Shown here: piece by piece, positions 1 through 11,851 of the stretch
Numbering within the stretch: the first letter of the stretch is position 1
Layout: each line of letters starts with the position of its first letter
DNA from: Papio anubis
Lineage: Eukaryota; Chordata; Mammalia; Primates; Cercopithecidae
DNA: 64,000 bases
NCBI RefSeq assembly: GCF_008728515.1
Contig: NC_044989.1
Span: 66,768,712-66,832,711 of the forward strand
Reading direction: 5' to 3'
Notes under the pieces: generated by a model
What the model was told of the DNA's origin: nothing
The model's database searches: none
Seen by the model: only the letters and a program-made list of their open reading frames with translations
Made by a program: the position numbers and the translations under genes

Positions 1-230
1 TACAAAGGACATGAACTCATCCTTTTTATGGCTGCATAGTATTCCATGGTGTATATGTGCCACATTTTCTTAATCCAGTCTATTATTAATGGATGTTTGG
101 GTTGGTTCCAAGTCTTTGCTATTGTGAAAAGTGCCGCAATAAACATACGTGTGCATGTGTCTTTATAGCAGTATGATTTATAATCCTTTGGGTATATGCC
201 CAGTAATGGGATGGCTGGGTCAAATGGTAT
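1..230 (-). mobile_element. L1 fragment, end of ORF2 (antisense), cut by window edge
   Basis: The + strand reads as the reverse complement of the L1 ORF2 C-terminal coding region. It runs from 'tacaaaggacatgaactcat' to 'ggctgggtcaaatggtat', then changes abruptly to unrelated sequence at about 231. The same stretch recurs at about 11949-12175 in a second L1 with many small differences. The element's 3' end lies left of the window, so its length and target-site duplication (TSD) cannot be judged. The divergence suggests a primate L1PA copy older than the one at 11.6 kb. Confidence 0.9.
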
Positions 231-2148
231 GAAATAGGTAATTTCTAAGGTTCATGTAGTGTTAAGATTCTATAGTCACAAGCCTATTGATTATTTCCTT
301 GCAATATTTGCTTTCATTCAACAAATATTTAAGGGTATATATTGTGTGGCAGAAACTACTTTTTTACAACTCCAAATGAATGAATTATGAAGAACCAATT
401 TGAATAAGCTGTGTTTAATGCATTTCCCATATGCAAGCAAACCCAAATTCCAGTGCATACTATAGCCAGGAAAGAAATAGACAATAGGCAACAAGGATAT
501 ATGCAGAAATTACAGCTATCCGTGGTCTATCCTGGAAGGATAGGCATTTAGTTTTCTTTAAGAAATTTGAAGAGGTCCTTCTGTAATTCTTCTTTTAGTG
601 TCTAAAATGTCTAAAATTACTCCACCAAAATAGCCCCAAATCTTAAATTTTGCCACTGTATCTCCTTGAAGGACAGTAAATTCTAAAAGGTAATGCTATG
701 TGTATTCTTAGGGCATGTCTTTTTTATTATTTCTATAGCACCTTAGTATAAGGTGATATTGCCTTGGAAATACCATGATCATTGTTATCAATATCATATC
801 ATTACTAAGAATGAGACTAATATTTATTACAGAGTGGTTAGTCACCATGTGGCAGTACTAAGTGATTTGCATTCATTTTTGGGAATCCTTATAACTCTCC
901 TGCAGGATACATATCAATGCTCTTATTGTACAGAGTAGGAGAAAGTAGGGAAGCCAAGATTCCTCCAACACCTGTTTTTCTCCTCACTGAGTTGCTCTAA
1001 TGCCACTTTGAGTATATGAAACACAAGCTGTCTATAAAAACATAACTGGAAATTAAAAAGGAAAGCCAGAAGGACTTTAGGTAATGGAGAGAACTTAGAA
1101 AAGATCCATGATTGGATTAATATTTAATGTACTTTAAAAACTATTAAGCTATCAACCACCCCTTCCCCTTTGTAACACCCTAAGTTGAGATATTCTAGAT
1201 GCTTCAGCATGCAGTTTCCAAAATCTTGGTTTTCAAGCCTCTAGATTTTAGTTTTGTTTTGTTTTGTTTTGTTCTGCCGTCATTGAGTAACTCTTTTCTG
1301 TAATAAGTGAAGATTATCCATCTTCCAACCTAATTATAAAGCAGCATCCCACACTATCCTTTGTTGTAAATACATTTCTCTATATGTCACTCAGCATTCA
1401 ATTATCCACATAAGGATTATTCATGTCAGAATTGTCACCTGCTAATATTTAATCTCCAAATGAATTTCCCCTGCTGACCAGGGTGGGGCCTTTCCTGCCA
1501 GCCATGAGTATCAGTTCAGAAAGTCAAGATAATGTTGACAACAATGTGCATAGGATCTAATTAAAAGACATACCTCTGCTGCTGCAAAAGCAAACAAACA
1601 AACACACAAACATATGATACCTCCTGAGGCCGAACAACAGTGTTTTGGGGATTATCTGTTGCTTTGGATTTTCTGCATTACCACGCCCTCCCACTGGCAC
1701 GCAGAATTAAGAACCGGCTGCCCAACATGTTTGCAATGACGGTTTTAGGAGTGAAGCTGTTGATTAGCAAAGGACTGTTGTCATAGCACATGTCAATCTT
1801 CGTAATTATCATATTTTCTTACAACAAGTTCTACAGCTGCTAGTCTATGGCTCATTTGTCTCTAAAAACTTGAGAAAAAATTGCTTTCGGTCAGGAGTTT
1901 ACAAGAGCAGAACTATTAGAGTCCATATGATTAGATACTATGCATTTTCCAGATGATAATCAAATCATGACCTGAAGGGAATTTTAGATCTTCTGAAGCC
2001 ATAACCAACTACTCTCTTATGAAGGCATATGTAACTAATGGAACTAGAACCTTCAAAGCCAAATTACCCCAGCCGCTCCACAAGAGAATATTGTGGTAAA
2101 TAAATGAACATTTTCAGCATAGCACAAGCCAAATTATCCAGATTTGGC
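231..2148. other. AT-rich single-copy DNA, no gene seen
   Basis: No repeat is recognisable with confidence and no frame looks like coding sequence. A short L2-like trace ('ttcaacaaatattta') lies near 315. There is a TTTTG simple repeat at about 1250-1273 and a CAAA-rich tract at about 1585-1612. Confidence 0.5.
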
Positions 2149-2486
2149 TTTATTTATTTATTTATTTACTTATTTATTTGGATCTCACTCTGTTGCCCAG
2201 GCTGGATTGAATCTCACTCTGTTGCTCAGGCAGGAGTGCAGTGGTGTGATCTCGGCTCACTGCAACCTCTGCCTCCTGGGTTCAAGTGATTCTCTGGCTT
2301 CAGCATCCCAGGTAGCTGGGATCACAGGTGCGCGCCACTATGCCCAGCTAATTTTTTTTGTATTTTTATAAAGACAGGGTTTCATCATGTTGGCCAGGCT
2401 GGTCTCGATCTCCTGACCTCAAGTTATCTGCCTGCCTCAGCCTCCCAAAGCGCTGAGATTACAGGTGTGAGCCACCGCACCTGGCC
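2149..2486 (-). mobile_element. Alu, full length, antisense, with internal 29-bp duplication
   Basis: The + strand begins with a degenerate TTTA-rich tail (2149-2180), the remains of the poly(A). It continues through both Alu arms to 'gccaccgcacctggcc'. The first 29 bases after the tail (2182-2210) are repeated in tandem at 2211-2239, with 'atctcactctgttgc' at the start of both. This makes the copy about 30 bp longer than a normal Alu. Arm structure suggests the AluS range. Confidence 0.93.
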
Positions 2487-3479
2487 TGGCCTTACATTTT
2501 CTATGAGCAAAACAAAACAAAAAACAAAAACGTTCTCACTCGAGGAGAAATACTCAGTTACCTAAGTGGTAATTATCTCAGTAGACCCATTGAGCAAAGA
2601 CATGTCTGGCAACAATGCCAGACCTTTCTACCTAAAAGAGAGAGGTTTTGGTCCTTGTGAATGGACCACATAGCCCAGAGCAAGCAGAAAGTGCCAAGGT
2701 TCATTTCCATCTTTTGTGCAATCTTGTATTCTACTCCATAATGTTTATGTTAACTTAAAATTGCTTTTTCCTCTTAAATTTTTGAATTAAAATGATGCCC
2801 TGAAGTGACTCACGGCATTTATCCTGCAGTTCCACATACCACCTGGTGCACAACCTCATTTACCACCTACAGGTCTGAGGACCCGCAGTCATCAAACAGA
2901 GCTCTTTATAAACCTCTTTCTAATAATGCAGTTTCAGATATCAATTTGGGCAGCAAAGAGAGTCATCACCAGGGCCCAAGATGCACACAAACACAGGTGC
3001 CAGTATTGTGACTTCCTGGTTCTCAGCTGTAGGGAAGGCAAGATTTCTGATTGTTCCTTTTACTGAAGACTGTCTGGGGATCACAGTATCGAGGATGCAT
3101 TTGCACCTGGTCTGAAGGTTGTCCAGGATCCTGGGACTCTTCTTACTTGTCTGCTTTTTGTGGTAGAGTCTGGCCAGAGCCTACTTTCTCCTTCCTCCTT
3201 TGGTCTATCCACCAACCAGGTCAACCATCATGAGACTGGGGTTCAAAGCTTTCAGGCAAATGAAGAGGAGCCAATTCCTTAGAGTAACCCCAGAATTTTC
3301 CTCCATTTCTCTGAGTCTTTACTACAGATGCTGTTTTCAGAATAAATACAATTTTTAGTCACCTTCTAAACTTTTGAGTTTCTTCGCATTTTAGTTGTTA
3401 TATAGTACCATTGTTTTGCAACCCTTTCTTCCTGCCATTTCTCTCTAGAAAACTTAACTTGACCCATGAGTGCAAGTGT
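2487..3479. other. Single-copy DNA, no gene seen
   Basis: Mixed-composition sequence with no repeat I can name and no coding signature. Short open frames here lack splice-site or homology support. Confidence 0.4.
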
Positions 3480-3790
3480 CACCTGCAGGCCGATGTCTCC
3501 CAGAGAGCACATCCAGCCCAAATCTCCCATTGCTCTTCTAGAATCGCATTTCCGGTTGCTACCTGAGTGCCTCTCTTGCACCTCAAGAACAGCACCTCTC
3601 TATCTGGCTTTTCTGCTCAAGTCAACTCCTCCTCCTCCTGATTTTCTATTTCTCTAAGTAATCATTCCCTCAGCTACCCAGGGTAAAGAAAAACAGGGTC
3701 TTGACATATCCAACTCTTTATCACCAGCAGCCAGTCCCATGCCTAGCACATAGTAGGTACTCGGTAAATATTTGTTAACTGAATGAACAC
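3480..3790 (+). repeat. Old repeat remnant ending in an L2 3' end
   Basis: The last about 60 bases ('cctagcacatagtaggtact' followed by 'aaatatttgttaactgaatgaa') match the well-known sense-strand L2 LINE 3' end. The part before about 3690 looks like an older interspersed repeat whose family I cannot fix; its left boundary is approximate. Confidence 0.6.
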
Positions 3791-3834
3791 ATATATGTAT
3801 GTACACACATATGTATGGACGCATATGTGTACAT

Positions 3835-3970
3835 TGATTTTATTTTAAAAATTAATTCAATATCATTTGCAAAAATGCAAAATAAAACAAGGGGAGTTGA
3901 TGTTTCTATTGCCTATAATCAGATGAAATAAAATATACCAAATTGCTTAGGTTCTTAATAAACTTGCAAC
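3835..3970 (+). repeat. Copy 1 of a local 136-bp direct repeat
   Basis: Starts at 'tgattttatt' and ends at 'aataaacttgcaac'. It is matched almost base for base by 4862-5000 in the same orientation. Sequence on both sides differs from copy 2, so the duplication has sharp borders. I do not recognise it as a named repeat family. No gene lies in either copy. Confidence 0.85.
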
Positions 3971-4044
3971 ATTTACAATAGCCAATGAGAAAAATTTAGA
4001 AGACATAGAAGGAGTTAAAGATAATTAGAAGTTTTAACTAACAG

Positions 4045-4235
4045 TCAATCCATTTGGTTTAATTGAACACCTACTATTCTCTATTGAGTATCTCCTATGC
4101 ATCCAGCAGATGCTCAGATCAACAGGAAATAGAGGAGCTGGGTAAGATGTGATTTCTGCCCTTTAATAATCTAATTGGGAGTAGAAAACTATCCACTTGA
4201 ACAACTCTGATCAATACAAGCCATGATGTGCCAAA
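4045..4235. repeat. Possible MIR/L2-type remnant
   Basis: The order 'gaacacctactattct', 'ctatgcatccagcagatgct', 'gatttctgccctttaataat' resembles old repeats that read 'gagcacctactatgtgccag... ccctgccctcaagg'. It is heavily decayed; family and strand are uncertain. Confidence 0.35.
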
Positions 4236-4861
4236 GGGCTAATCTGTGGCACAGACTCTGAGCACATTGAAGTTATAGGTCTCAGAACCCCACATGGGAA
4301 CAGAAAGCATTAGTAAGCATCAGAAGATGGCTTTGTGGGAGCTGTGAGAATTTGAAGAATGGTCAGAGGGCAAGACTGAGAAAAAAGAAGGAATAAGGCA
4401 TTCCGAAAGAAGAGCTAAGGAGAAAAGCTGGGTTCAAAATGCAGACACAGGCCTGGGCGTGGGGATGGCATGTGGGGAGAAGTTCACAGGACAGAGAAAC
4501 TGGCTAAACAAGTCCATTTTAGCTCTAAGTCAGCCTGTTGGTGACACTATAGGGTAAACCTACTTGGACGAGATGACCAACCTGTTTGGAGCACATGTGG
4601 AAATCTCATGATCTCTGTAACAAGTAGATACATAATGGCTGCTTAAAAAAAAAAAAAAAATCATATTCTCTCCTTATAAAACTCTAAAATCCTTCTGTAA
4701 AAAGAAAACATTGACTGTAGACATCATAGTTCCCTCAGTTAATACTAGGCATTATTTAGGCACTTGGGAGTGTATATCATGTCTCAGGCCAGCATGAAAA
4801 GATTGCCATAATATGTCAGGTGACTTCATGGCAATCTAAATGTTGATAAGCCTACAAGGAG

Positions 4862-5051
4862 TGATTTTATTCAAAAAATTAATTCAATATCATTTGCAAA
4901 AATGCAAAATAAAACAAGGGGAGTTGATGTTGTTTCTATTGCCCATCATCAAATGAAATAAAATATGCCAAATTGCTAGTGTTCTTAATAAACCTGCAAC
5001 AAGGTTGGTTTCCTCTTAGAAATGTAAAAAAAAAAAAAAAAAAAAAAAAAA
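4862..5051 (+). repeat. Copy 2 of the local direct repeat plus 26-bp A-run
   Basis: Bases 4862-5000 repeat 3835-3970, with a 3-base insertion (gatgttgtttct against gatgtttct) and about ten substitutions. Copy 2 continues for 25 unrelated bases and then has an uninterrupted run of 26 A (5026-5051). The A-run would fit a retrotransposed piece, but I see no convincing TSD, so tandem-type duplication remains possible. Confidence 0.85.
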
Positions 5052-8000
5052 TGGAGTATAACTTAGAAGGATCAGTGGATAAGGGTTGTGATGTTATTGG
5101 TTCAATTGTACACTTCTCTTGTATGTATTTTCCAGCATCACATTTGATTGAAAGACAACTTTGACATCAAAAAACAATTACTCTTCCAATCTCTCAATTT
5201 GTTCTTTGGAAATGTTTTCTATCTTCCCCAGCCACTCCCTCTTTGTCTTAGTCATCATGACTTCCAGTTAATTGGTTCAGTCTCTGAACAAAACCCAGCC
5301 CTGCTGGGCAGAATTAGGATGCATGTTTGAGTGCTGAATTAGACCCAGTGGTTTAGACAAGAGAGAAGTCCTTCTCACTTTCATGTTCAAACACAAACAA
5401 CCTAGGGTTGACTTGCAATCATCACACTGTTGAACACTCAGGCACCCTCTCTCTTGAAGCTCTGCCATTCCTAGGTGTCAATCTTGTTGACATAGTCAGC
5501 AATGCCATCATCTTCTCTTTCCTAAGGCTATTGAGTGACTGGTATCATTAGCTCTAAGTGTTTCCAGAGGAGTGGAGCTCTAGACTGGGCTAATGTGATG
5601 GGGTGGGGCAGCTGGTGAGATGGCAGTGCAAGTTTAAGCCCCATTTTTCAGCACAGGTCTTGTGACATTTCACTGAGCAACCCAGCATCTGGCTTACAGG
5701 TAGAAAGAGGTTGGGGGAAAGAAGAGAAGACATGCCCCACTGAGAAATGATACATATCATTTCTGCTCATATCCAGTTGGAAAGGATATAACACCTAGCT
5801 GCAAGGGAGGCTGGGATATGTAGGATTTAGCTAAGTGGCCATGATTCCCCTAAAAATCCTACCATCATAAAAGTAGATGATCAGGAAAAACAGCTTTCAT
5901 AGAAGACACAGAGAGATTGTTTTCCTAAATATCTAATCACACACTTCTCTGTTCAAAATAGATTACAAATGCACATACATTATCACAAGATAAGATAAAT
6001 TGAAATGTTTTAAAAAATGAGTCAAAAGTAAAATAGAATTTTAAAATGTAATCAACATATTCAAAAGAATTACCAAGCCATGACCTTTTATCTGGGAGTA
6101 AACTTGAGGTTGACATTCAGGGAGTCCCTGAATGAGAAAAATGACGGCTTGAAAGAGAAGGTTGTTTTCTCAGCCATACAGTTCAGGGCAAGAACAATAA
6201 GTAATAGGAGGGGGCTTTCTGTGAAGGAAATGGCTGATGGATTTAGGGGTCTGATACCCAGACTATTCAGTCTGATATCCAGATTATTCTAATATCCAGG
6301 TTGTTTTCTTGTTTTGTAATTCCTTTCAGTCATCTTAAACTTGCTATCCTCAGTACTTGAGGAGTGAAGGGTGGGGAAGGGTCATAGATCTGAAGCAACA
6401 AGGAGAAATGATTATTAGTAAGGCAGACCATGGATGCAGAACAAGCCTGAGCCACTGGCCCTAATAGCAGGATGGCATGCCACAGCCAGGGGAATGGAGC
6501 ACTCTTTAGAAAAGCCCAGAGAAATTTGACAGAGGAATTTTTCAAGTTATGCCCCATGAAGGGCTAGGATTTTGACACTTGTGTAAAAAGTAACAGAAGA
6601 TGGAGTTGGGGGGGAACTCATACTGCCCAAAAGACAGTGGAAAAAAATGGGTACACCTAACTAGATATGGACCACAAATTTGGCGACACCCCTTGGGCAG
6701 AGCTGCCAATGTTTTTTTCTCTCTGTCTCATCACCCTATGCCCTGATCATTTTATGCTCTGGTATGAGCTGAGACTGACCTAAAGCCACCTAAGCCCCTC
6801 TTCTATGGATTCCATATAGAGCAGATGCTGCAACATCTCACCTAAATCTCCTTCAGAAGGAGCTGAATCCATCCCCAGTATCCCCGTTCTGGGCACAATT
6901 GCCCTGGGATGAATGGAGACTGCTCCACCTGGAAAGTTATCTTCCTCCCCAGCCAGTAATGGATGCATGGCTGGCAGACAGGTACACAATCCTAGACCCC
7001 TTGCCTCAAAACAGAACCTGTTTCATGGGACAATCCGTCCTCCAGATCTGCCCATGGGGCCAGAAAAAAGCTAGCCTCCAGTTCAGACCCTCTCCTTGTT
7101 TCACTGTCTTCTCTGCTTGTCTCACACTCTCCTGAAGGCACTCTCCCACTAAAATCACCTGCCCAAGAACCTCTGTTTCAAGTTCTGCCTCTAGGCAATC
7201 CACCTTAAGACACCATAAAACACAAGACACAGCAGGAAGTGAATAGATTCCCTGGAGGGTCTGTAGGGCAGAGGAGAGGACAAGGAGGAACCATGAGGCT
7301 TATCAGTGGCAGATGATAAGGGAAACTCAGCCGCCAGACAGGGTCAGGGAGCATTGTTGAGTAAGGCTGCAAGGGAAAGACAGCAGGGAGTAAAGAAGGA
7401 GGGGACGTGAAGTCAGCAGCATCAGAGGCACCGTGTCAGCAGAGCTATTTCCTCCATGACCCTGGGCCTCCTTGGGGACACACCCTGCCCAATGCCTGGC
7501 AGGTGTTGTGCTCTTAGCTCCCAGCAGAACCAGACATTTCAAGGACCATTCTTGCTTCAACTTGTCCATTCTTTCACAGTAAGAGGAGGTCTCCAGCTGA
7601 TCCATTTGTTAATCCCCTGGATTAAGCGCACATAAAGAGTGAAAACACCACTAGGGGAGAATTCCTACAGCTTCCTGCTTGCAAACAAGATTTGCCTGCA
7701 GCTAAGGGGCATGCCCAGCTCTGACAGCTACTATAAGCCCTGAGTAGGGTTTGGGGAAAGAAAAAAGAAAAGGAAAAAGAAAAGAAGAGAAAAAGCCTGT
7801 GAGAGGGAGCAAAGAGGAAAAAGTCAGGTGAGAGGTAGCGGGAGGTGAGGGGTCTCTGTCTCTCTCCTACAGCAGTCCCTGGATTGCTTTTTCTGCACTG
7901 AAGATGGAAGGAGAGTACGTTTTGGTCTTGATCTTTTAGTACCACCCACAATCCGGTAATTTTAGCAGAAGTGACTTGGGGAAGAGGGAAACAGTCTTCC

Positions 8001-8298
8001 TGCCATTTCTTTACTATTTGAGATATAGTAAAGATATGAGATATTCTCTATGCCCTTGAGATATAAAGAAAAAATGGAGAAGAATATCACTTTTTTAGAA
8101 TTTGCGTTAAAATTCTAATCAAGAGTCTTCCTTGATTTTGCTGTACATTAATATCTCTCTATGAACTTTTGAAAAGGGTCTCAAACTCAAGATGGAAAGA
8201 CTAAGAGCTGTCCTACATTAAGTTCCTTACTCTTTCAGGGAGTGGGGAGAATGGAGGGGTGTGTGAGTAAATATTGGAGGCTGCTGGGGGCAGTAGGA
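5052..8298. other. Single-copy DNA, no gene seen
   Basis: About 3.2 kb without a repeat I can name with confidence. 6680-7220 is relatively GC-rich and may be an old unclassified repeat. A purine-rich simple stretch lies at about 7752-7800. None of the short open frames has recognisable protein content. Confidence 0.4.
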
Positions 8299-8320
8299 TT
8301 TTTTTTTTTTTTTTTTTTTT
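8299..8320. repeat. Poly(T) tract, 22 bp
   Basis: Uninterrupted T-run with no recognisable element on either side; likely length-variable. Confidence 0.95.
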
Positions 8321-8344
8321 GCTAGTTCAGACTAAGTATGTGGT

Positions 8345-8475
8345 TACTATCGATTCACTCACTTAAGAACTATTTACTTAGCATCTTCTATGAACCAGGC
8401 TTCATACTGGGTGCTGCCAATATGGAGATGTGTGGACACGGTTCCCATCCTCCAAGAATTCACACTGGAGAAAAG
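8345..8475 (-). repeat. L2 3' end remnant, antisense
   Basis: The order 'ttcactcacttaagaactatt', 'ctatgaaccaggcttcatac', 'cctccaagaattcacactgg' follows the reverse complement of the L2 3' region (normally '...attgagcacctactatgtgccaggcactg... caaggagctcacagtct'). Confidence 0.6.
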
Positions 8476-8765
8476 ACATGTAAGCAAGCTGTTACACCAA
8501 AGTCTGCTTGGAGTCCTGTGGCTATACTCAAATCTGTCCACACAAGTTTCATGAGCTTTCAGGTACATGGCAGTAATAATCTAGGAGCACAGGAAAGGAT
8601 AAACTCTCCAGGTGTTTGTGGCTGGTACAGCTAGCAATATGGTCTGAGGGAAATCCAACTCTGTGTTGTGATGACCTGATTCATCCCACTCTGAAGTTGC
8701 TGCTCCCCAGGGAAGTATCAGTGCAATAGGGACCCAACAAGAAAAGGACCAGAAAGCACAGTTCA

Positions 8766-9720
8766 ACTGTCTTTTCCTTGAAGCCCTCAAATATATGTAT
8801 AATAGCTTCTTTACAATCCTTGTCTGGTTATTCCAAAACAAGTCACTTTGTGGTCACTTCCTATTGCTTTTTCCTCTTGATTGTGCATCATATGTTCCTT
8901 CTTGAAATGTTTAACAATGTTAAATTGTATGCTAGATATTGTGAACAATACGTTGTAGAGTATCTGTCTGGCAGGACAAACTCAATACCCTTTAAGGAAA
9001 GAGGATATAATTCACATGAATTAATCAAATAACTGGTAGATTCTTTTGACCCTCTTATATTTGATTTTATTCTTAGAAAAATGGTCTATTTTGTTTTTTA
9101 TTTTTGTTTTTTTACCTAGTTTCAGGGCAGGATGCTTACACTAAGGCATAGTTATTATTCCTTTACAAAGCACGACCTTCCTAGGGTTCACAGGAATGCC
9201 CCAAATTTTTCTTTCTTCTGTGGGTCAGAACTCCAACATCATCCTAACCTGCAAGGCTCTGTTATCACTGTTCAGCTTTCATCTCCATGATGTCTATCTA
9301 TGCCATGTCTCATGAGTCTCAACCTTTACCTGCCTAACCTGCCCTTTAACCAAGGAATTCTCATAAGTCAACATGCAGACTTCAGAGACCCCCACTGCAC
9401 AGCCCCTGCTATTCCACTACCCTGCCCAGGAAATTTCAGCTATTTCAGGAGCCTGGAACTCTGATCCTTGCTTCCTCAGCTCAGCAAGACCATTGTTTCA
9501 TTGGGTTCCACCACCTTATGCTGCAGGTTTGTCCACACATAAAAGGGTGGCTCATGTTGTGTGTTTCCCATCTCTCAAAGATCATAGTCCCATGCCTCCT
9601 ATTCAATGCTTGAAAATAATTGTCTCATATATTTGTTCAGGTTTATAGTTGTTTTCAACAGAGGGCAAGTTTTGTACCAGCTACTTGCTCATAGTCAAAA
9701 GCAGGAGTCAACATGCTTTC
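8766..9720 (-). mobile_element. Old L1M fragment, antisense
   Basis: 'gattgtgcatcatatgttcc' and 'gtatgctagatattgtgaac' at 8880-8945, and 'tttatagttgttttcaacag' near 9642, match the antisense text of old mammalian L1M elements as I remember it. The middle part (9090-9640) is less certain. No intact coding frame remains. Confidence 0.5.
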
Positions 9721-10550
9721 TTAAAAAAAAAAATCATTGATGTTATTTTCTGCATATCTTGACTAGAACTCTACCACCCCATAATTGAGGAGTTAAGAAC
9801 AAGCCAACATCCCCAGAGAAGATGGCAGAGCAGAAAGAAGAAAGGAAACTAGGTCTTTAACAAATTTGCCAACCCTGGTAAATTTCACAATTTAACATCT
9901 TCACAATTCTTGTTACATGATATTGTAAATGTTATTATTGCTTAAGACTCAGTTGGATTTCCAGTTATTTGCAGCAACCAGCACTTGTAGTAACTGATAC
10001 AAGTCATCATGCCTAAGTCTTCTTTTCTCAAGGTGGAACAACTTCAGCTACTCTAGGCATTTCGTTCAAGGTATCATGTGAATTCAAATGCATTTTTGTC
10101 TCGATGATAGTGTGCTATGAACTGAGGAGTATGATTAACTCAAACCTCTGCCCTAAGACTGTGTGAGTGAGAGAGAGAGAAAGAAAAAGAGAGGGTAGGG
10201 GTGGGGTGGGGGAGTAGATACACATTGTGGTCTCTAATTACAGCAAATTCACCCATACAATGAAATCACACAAAGTTTTGCTTAGAAAACTCCAAACCAA
10301 GAGATCATCTAATTCAAGTTTCTCACCCTAGGATTCATTGACATCCCAGGATGGGCTTGGGTGAAATTGGATATAACACGTTTGCAGGTGAATTTTGCTG
10401 AGCAGAAGTTCAGTAGCTATCAATGTTTTTGTGTGGCTCTATGGCCCCGTCCTTAACAGTTAGAAACCACCAATGCTGACCAAACTTTTACTTTCTGGAC
10501 AAAGAAAGATTGTCCCAATAAAATATGACTTATCCAAAGCATAGGACCAG
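9721..10550. other. Single-copy DNA with purine/G-rich simple sequence
   Basis: No gene seen. 10161-10215 is a GA-rich tract that turns into four closely spaced G-runs (10193-10212), treated separately. 9900-10010 may hold a decayed repeat that I cannot name. Confidence 0.45.
10193..10212 (+). other. G-quadruplex-type motif
   Basis: Reads GGG-TA-GGGG-T-GGGG-T-GGGGG: four G-runs of three or more with loops of 2, 1 and 1. It meets the usual sequence rule for a stable parallel quadruplex. It follows a GA-rich tract and is not inside a recognised transposon. Confidence 0.8.
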
Positions 10551-10906
10551 TGTATTAGTCTCTTTTCATGCTGCTGATAAAGACATACCCAATTTACAAA
10601 AGAAAGAGGTTTGTTTGACTTACAGTTCCACATGGCTGGGGAGGCCTCACAATCACTGCAGAAGGCAAGGAGGAGCACGTTGTATCTTACGTGGATGGCA
10701 GCAGGCAAAGAGAGAGCTTGTGCAGAGAAACTCCTGTTTTTAAAACCATCAAATCTCATGAGACTCATTCATTATCGCGAGAATAGCACGGTAAAGACCC
10801 GCCTCCATGATTCAGTCATCTTCCACTGGGTCTCTCCCACAACACGTGGAAATTATGGGAACTACGATATGAGATTTGGGTGGGGACACAGAGCCAAACC
10901 ACATCA
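10551..10906 (-). mobile_element. MaLR solitary LTR, THE1 type, antisense
   Basis: Begins 'tgtattagtctcttttcatg' and ends 'ggacacagagccaaaccacatca', so on the minus strand it runs TG...CA like an LTR. The body ('ggctggggaggcctcacaat', 'ggatggcagcaggcaaagag', 'catgattcagtcatcttcca') matches THE1/MST LTRs of the ERVL-MaLR group. About 356 bp, the expected length. No internal region adjoins it, so this is a solo LTR formed by LTR-LTR recombination. Confidence 0.92.
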
Positions 10907-11107
10907 AGCCAGTTAGAGCCAGAACTGAGACATTAATCAAGGATGCCTACCTTTTTCTATGTTACTTTCAGACCAATCTCATTTATTGGTAGTACTTTGT
11001 TCCCTGCTCACATGAAGGTGGGAGACAAATCTTGGCTCTCCACACAGCCAGACCCCAGACTCTCTGTTTGACCTTGTGCAATGTATTTGTTTCTTTAAGC
11101 CTGGGAT

Positions 11108-11395
11108 GGCTGGGTGCGGTGGCTCACACCTGTAATCCCAGCACTTTGGGAGGCCAAGGTGAGTGGATCACCTGAGGTCAGGAATTCAAGACCAGCCTGC
11201 CCAACATGGCAAAACACCGTCTCTACTAAAAATACAAAAAATTAGCCAGGCATGGTGGCACATGCCTGTAACCCCAGCTATCAGGAGGCTGAGGCAGGAG
11301 AATTGCTTGAACCCGGGAGGCGGAGGTTGCAGTGAGCTGAGATCATGCCACCGCACTCCAGCCTGGGCGACAAGAGCGAAACTCTATCCAAAGAA
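11108..11395 (+). mobile_element. Alu, sense, AluS-like
   Basis: Starts 'ggctgggtgcggtggctcac' and contains both arms with the middle A-rich linker. It ends 'gcgaaactctatccaaagaa', so the poly(A) tail has almost gone. 'aagcctg' occurs at 11097-11103 and again at 11396-11402, consistent with a short, partly eroded TSD. Confidence 0.93.
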
Positions 11396-11768
11396 AAGCC
11401 TGAGTTTACACATCTATAAAAGGAAATTTAAAATATTATCTCTGTTCCCATCAAATTTCTTTGTTTCAAGTGATATAAACTAACTACGGCTGATTAGACA
11501 GTAGGGAATTTATTGCAAGGGTATGAGAAAGCACATAGAAAAGGCTTCTTTGTGGCTCAACTCCAAAACACTGTATTTTATGTTTTTTTTTAAAATTTAT
11601 TTATTTTTTTATTTTTTATTATTATTATACTTTAAGTTCTAGGGTACATGTGCATAACGTGCAGGTTTGTTACATATGTATACTTGTGCCATGTTGCTGT
11701 GCTGCACCCATCAACTCGTCAGCACCCATCAACTCATCATTTACATCAGGTATAACTCCCAATGCAAT

Positions 11769-11796
11769 CCCTCCCCCTCCCCCCTCCCCCCTCCCC
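11769..11796 (-). other. L1 3'UTR polypurine tract (G-rich on minus strand)
   Basis: The + strand holds four C-runs of 4 to 6 separated by single T, so the L1 sense strand carries a G-quadruplex-capable polypurine tract. This tract is a standard part of primate L1 3'UTRs. It is well preserved here, consistent with a fairly young copy. Confidence 0.85.
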
Positions 11797-11851
11797 ATGA
11801 TAGGTCCCGGTGTGTGATATTCCCCTTCCTGAGTCCAAGTGATCTCATTGT

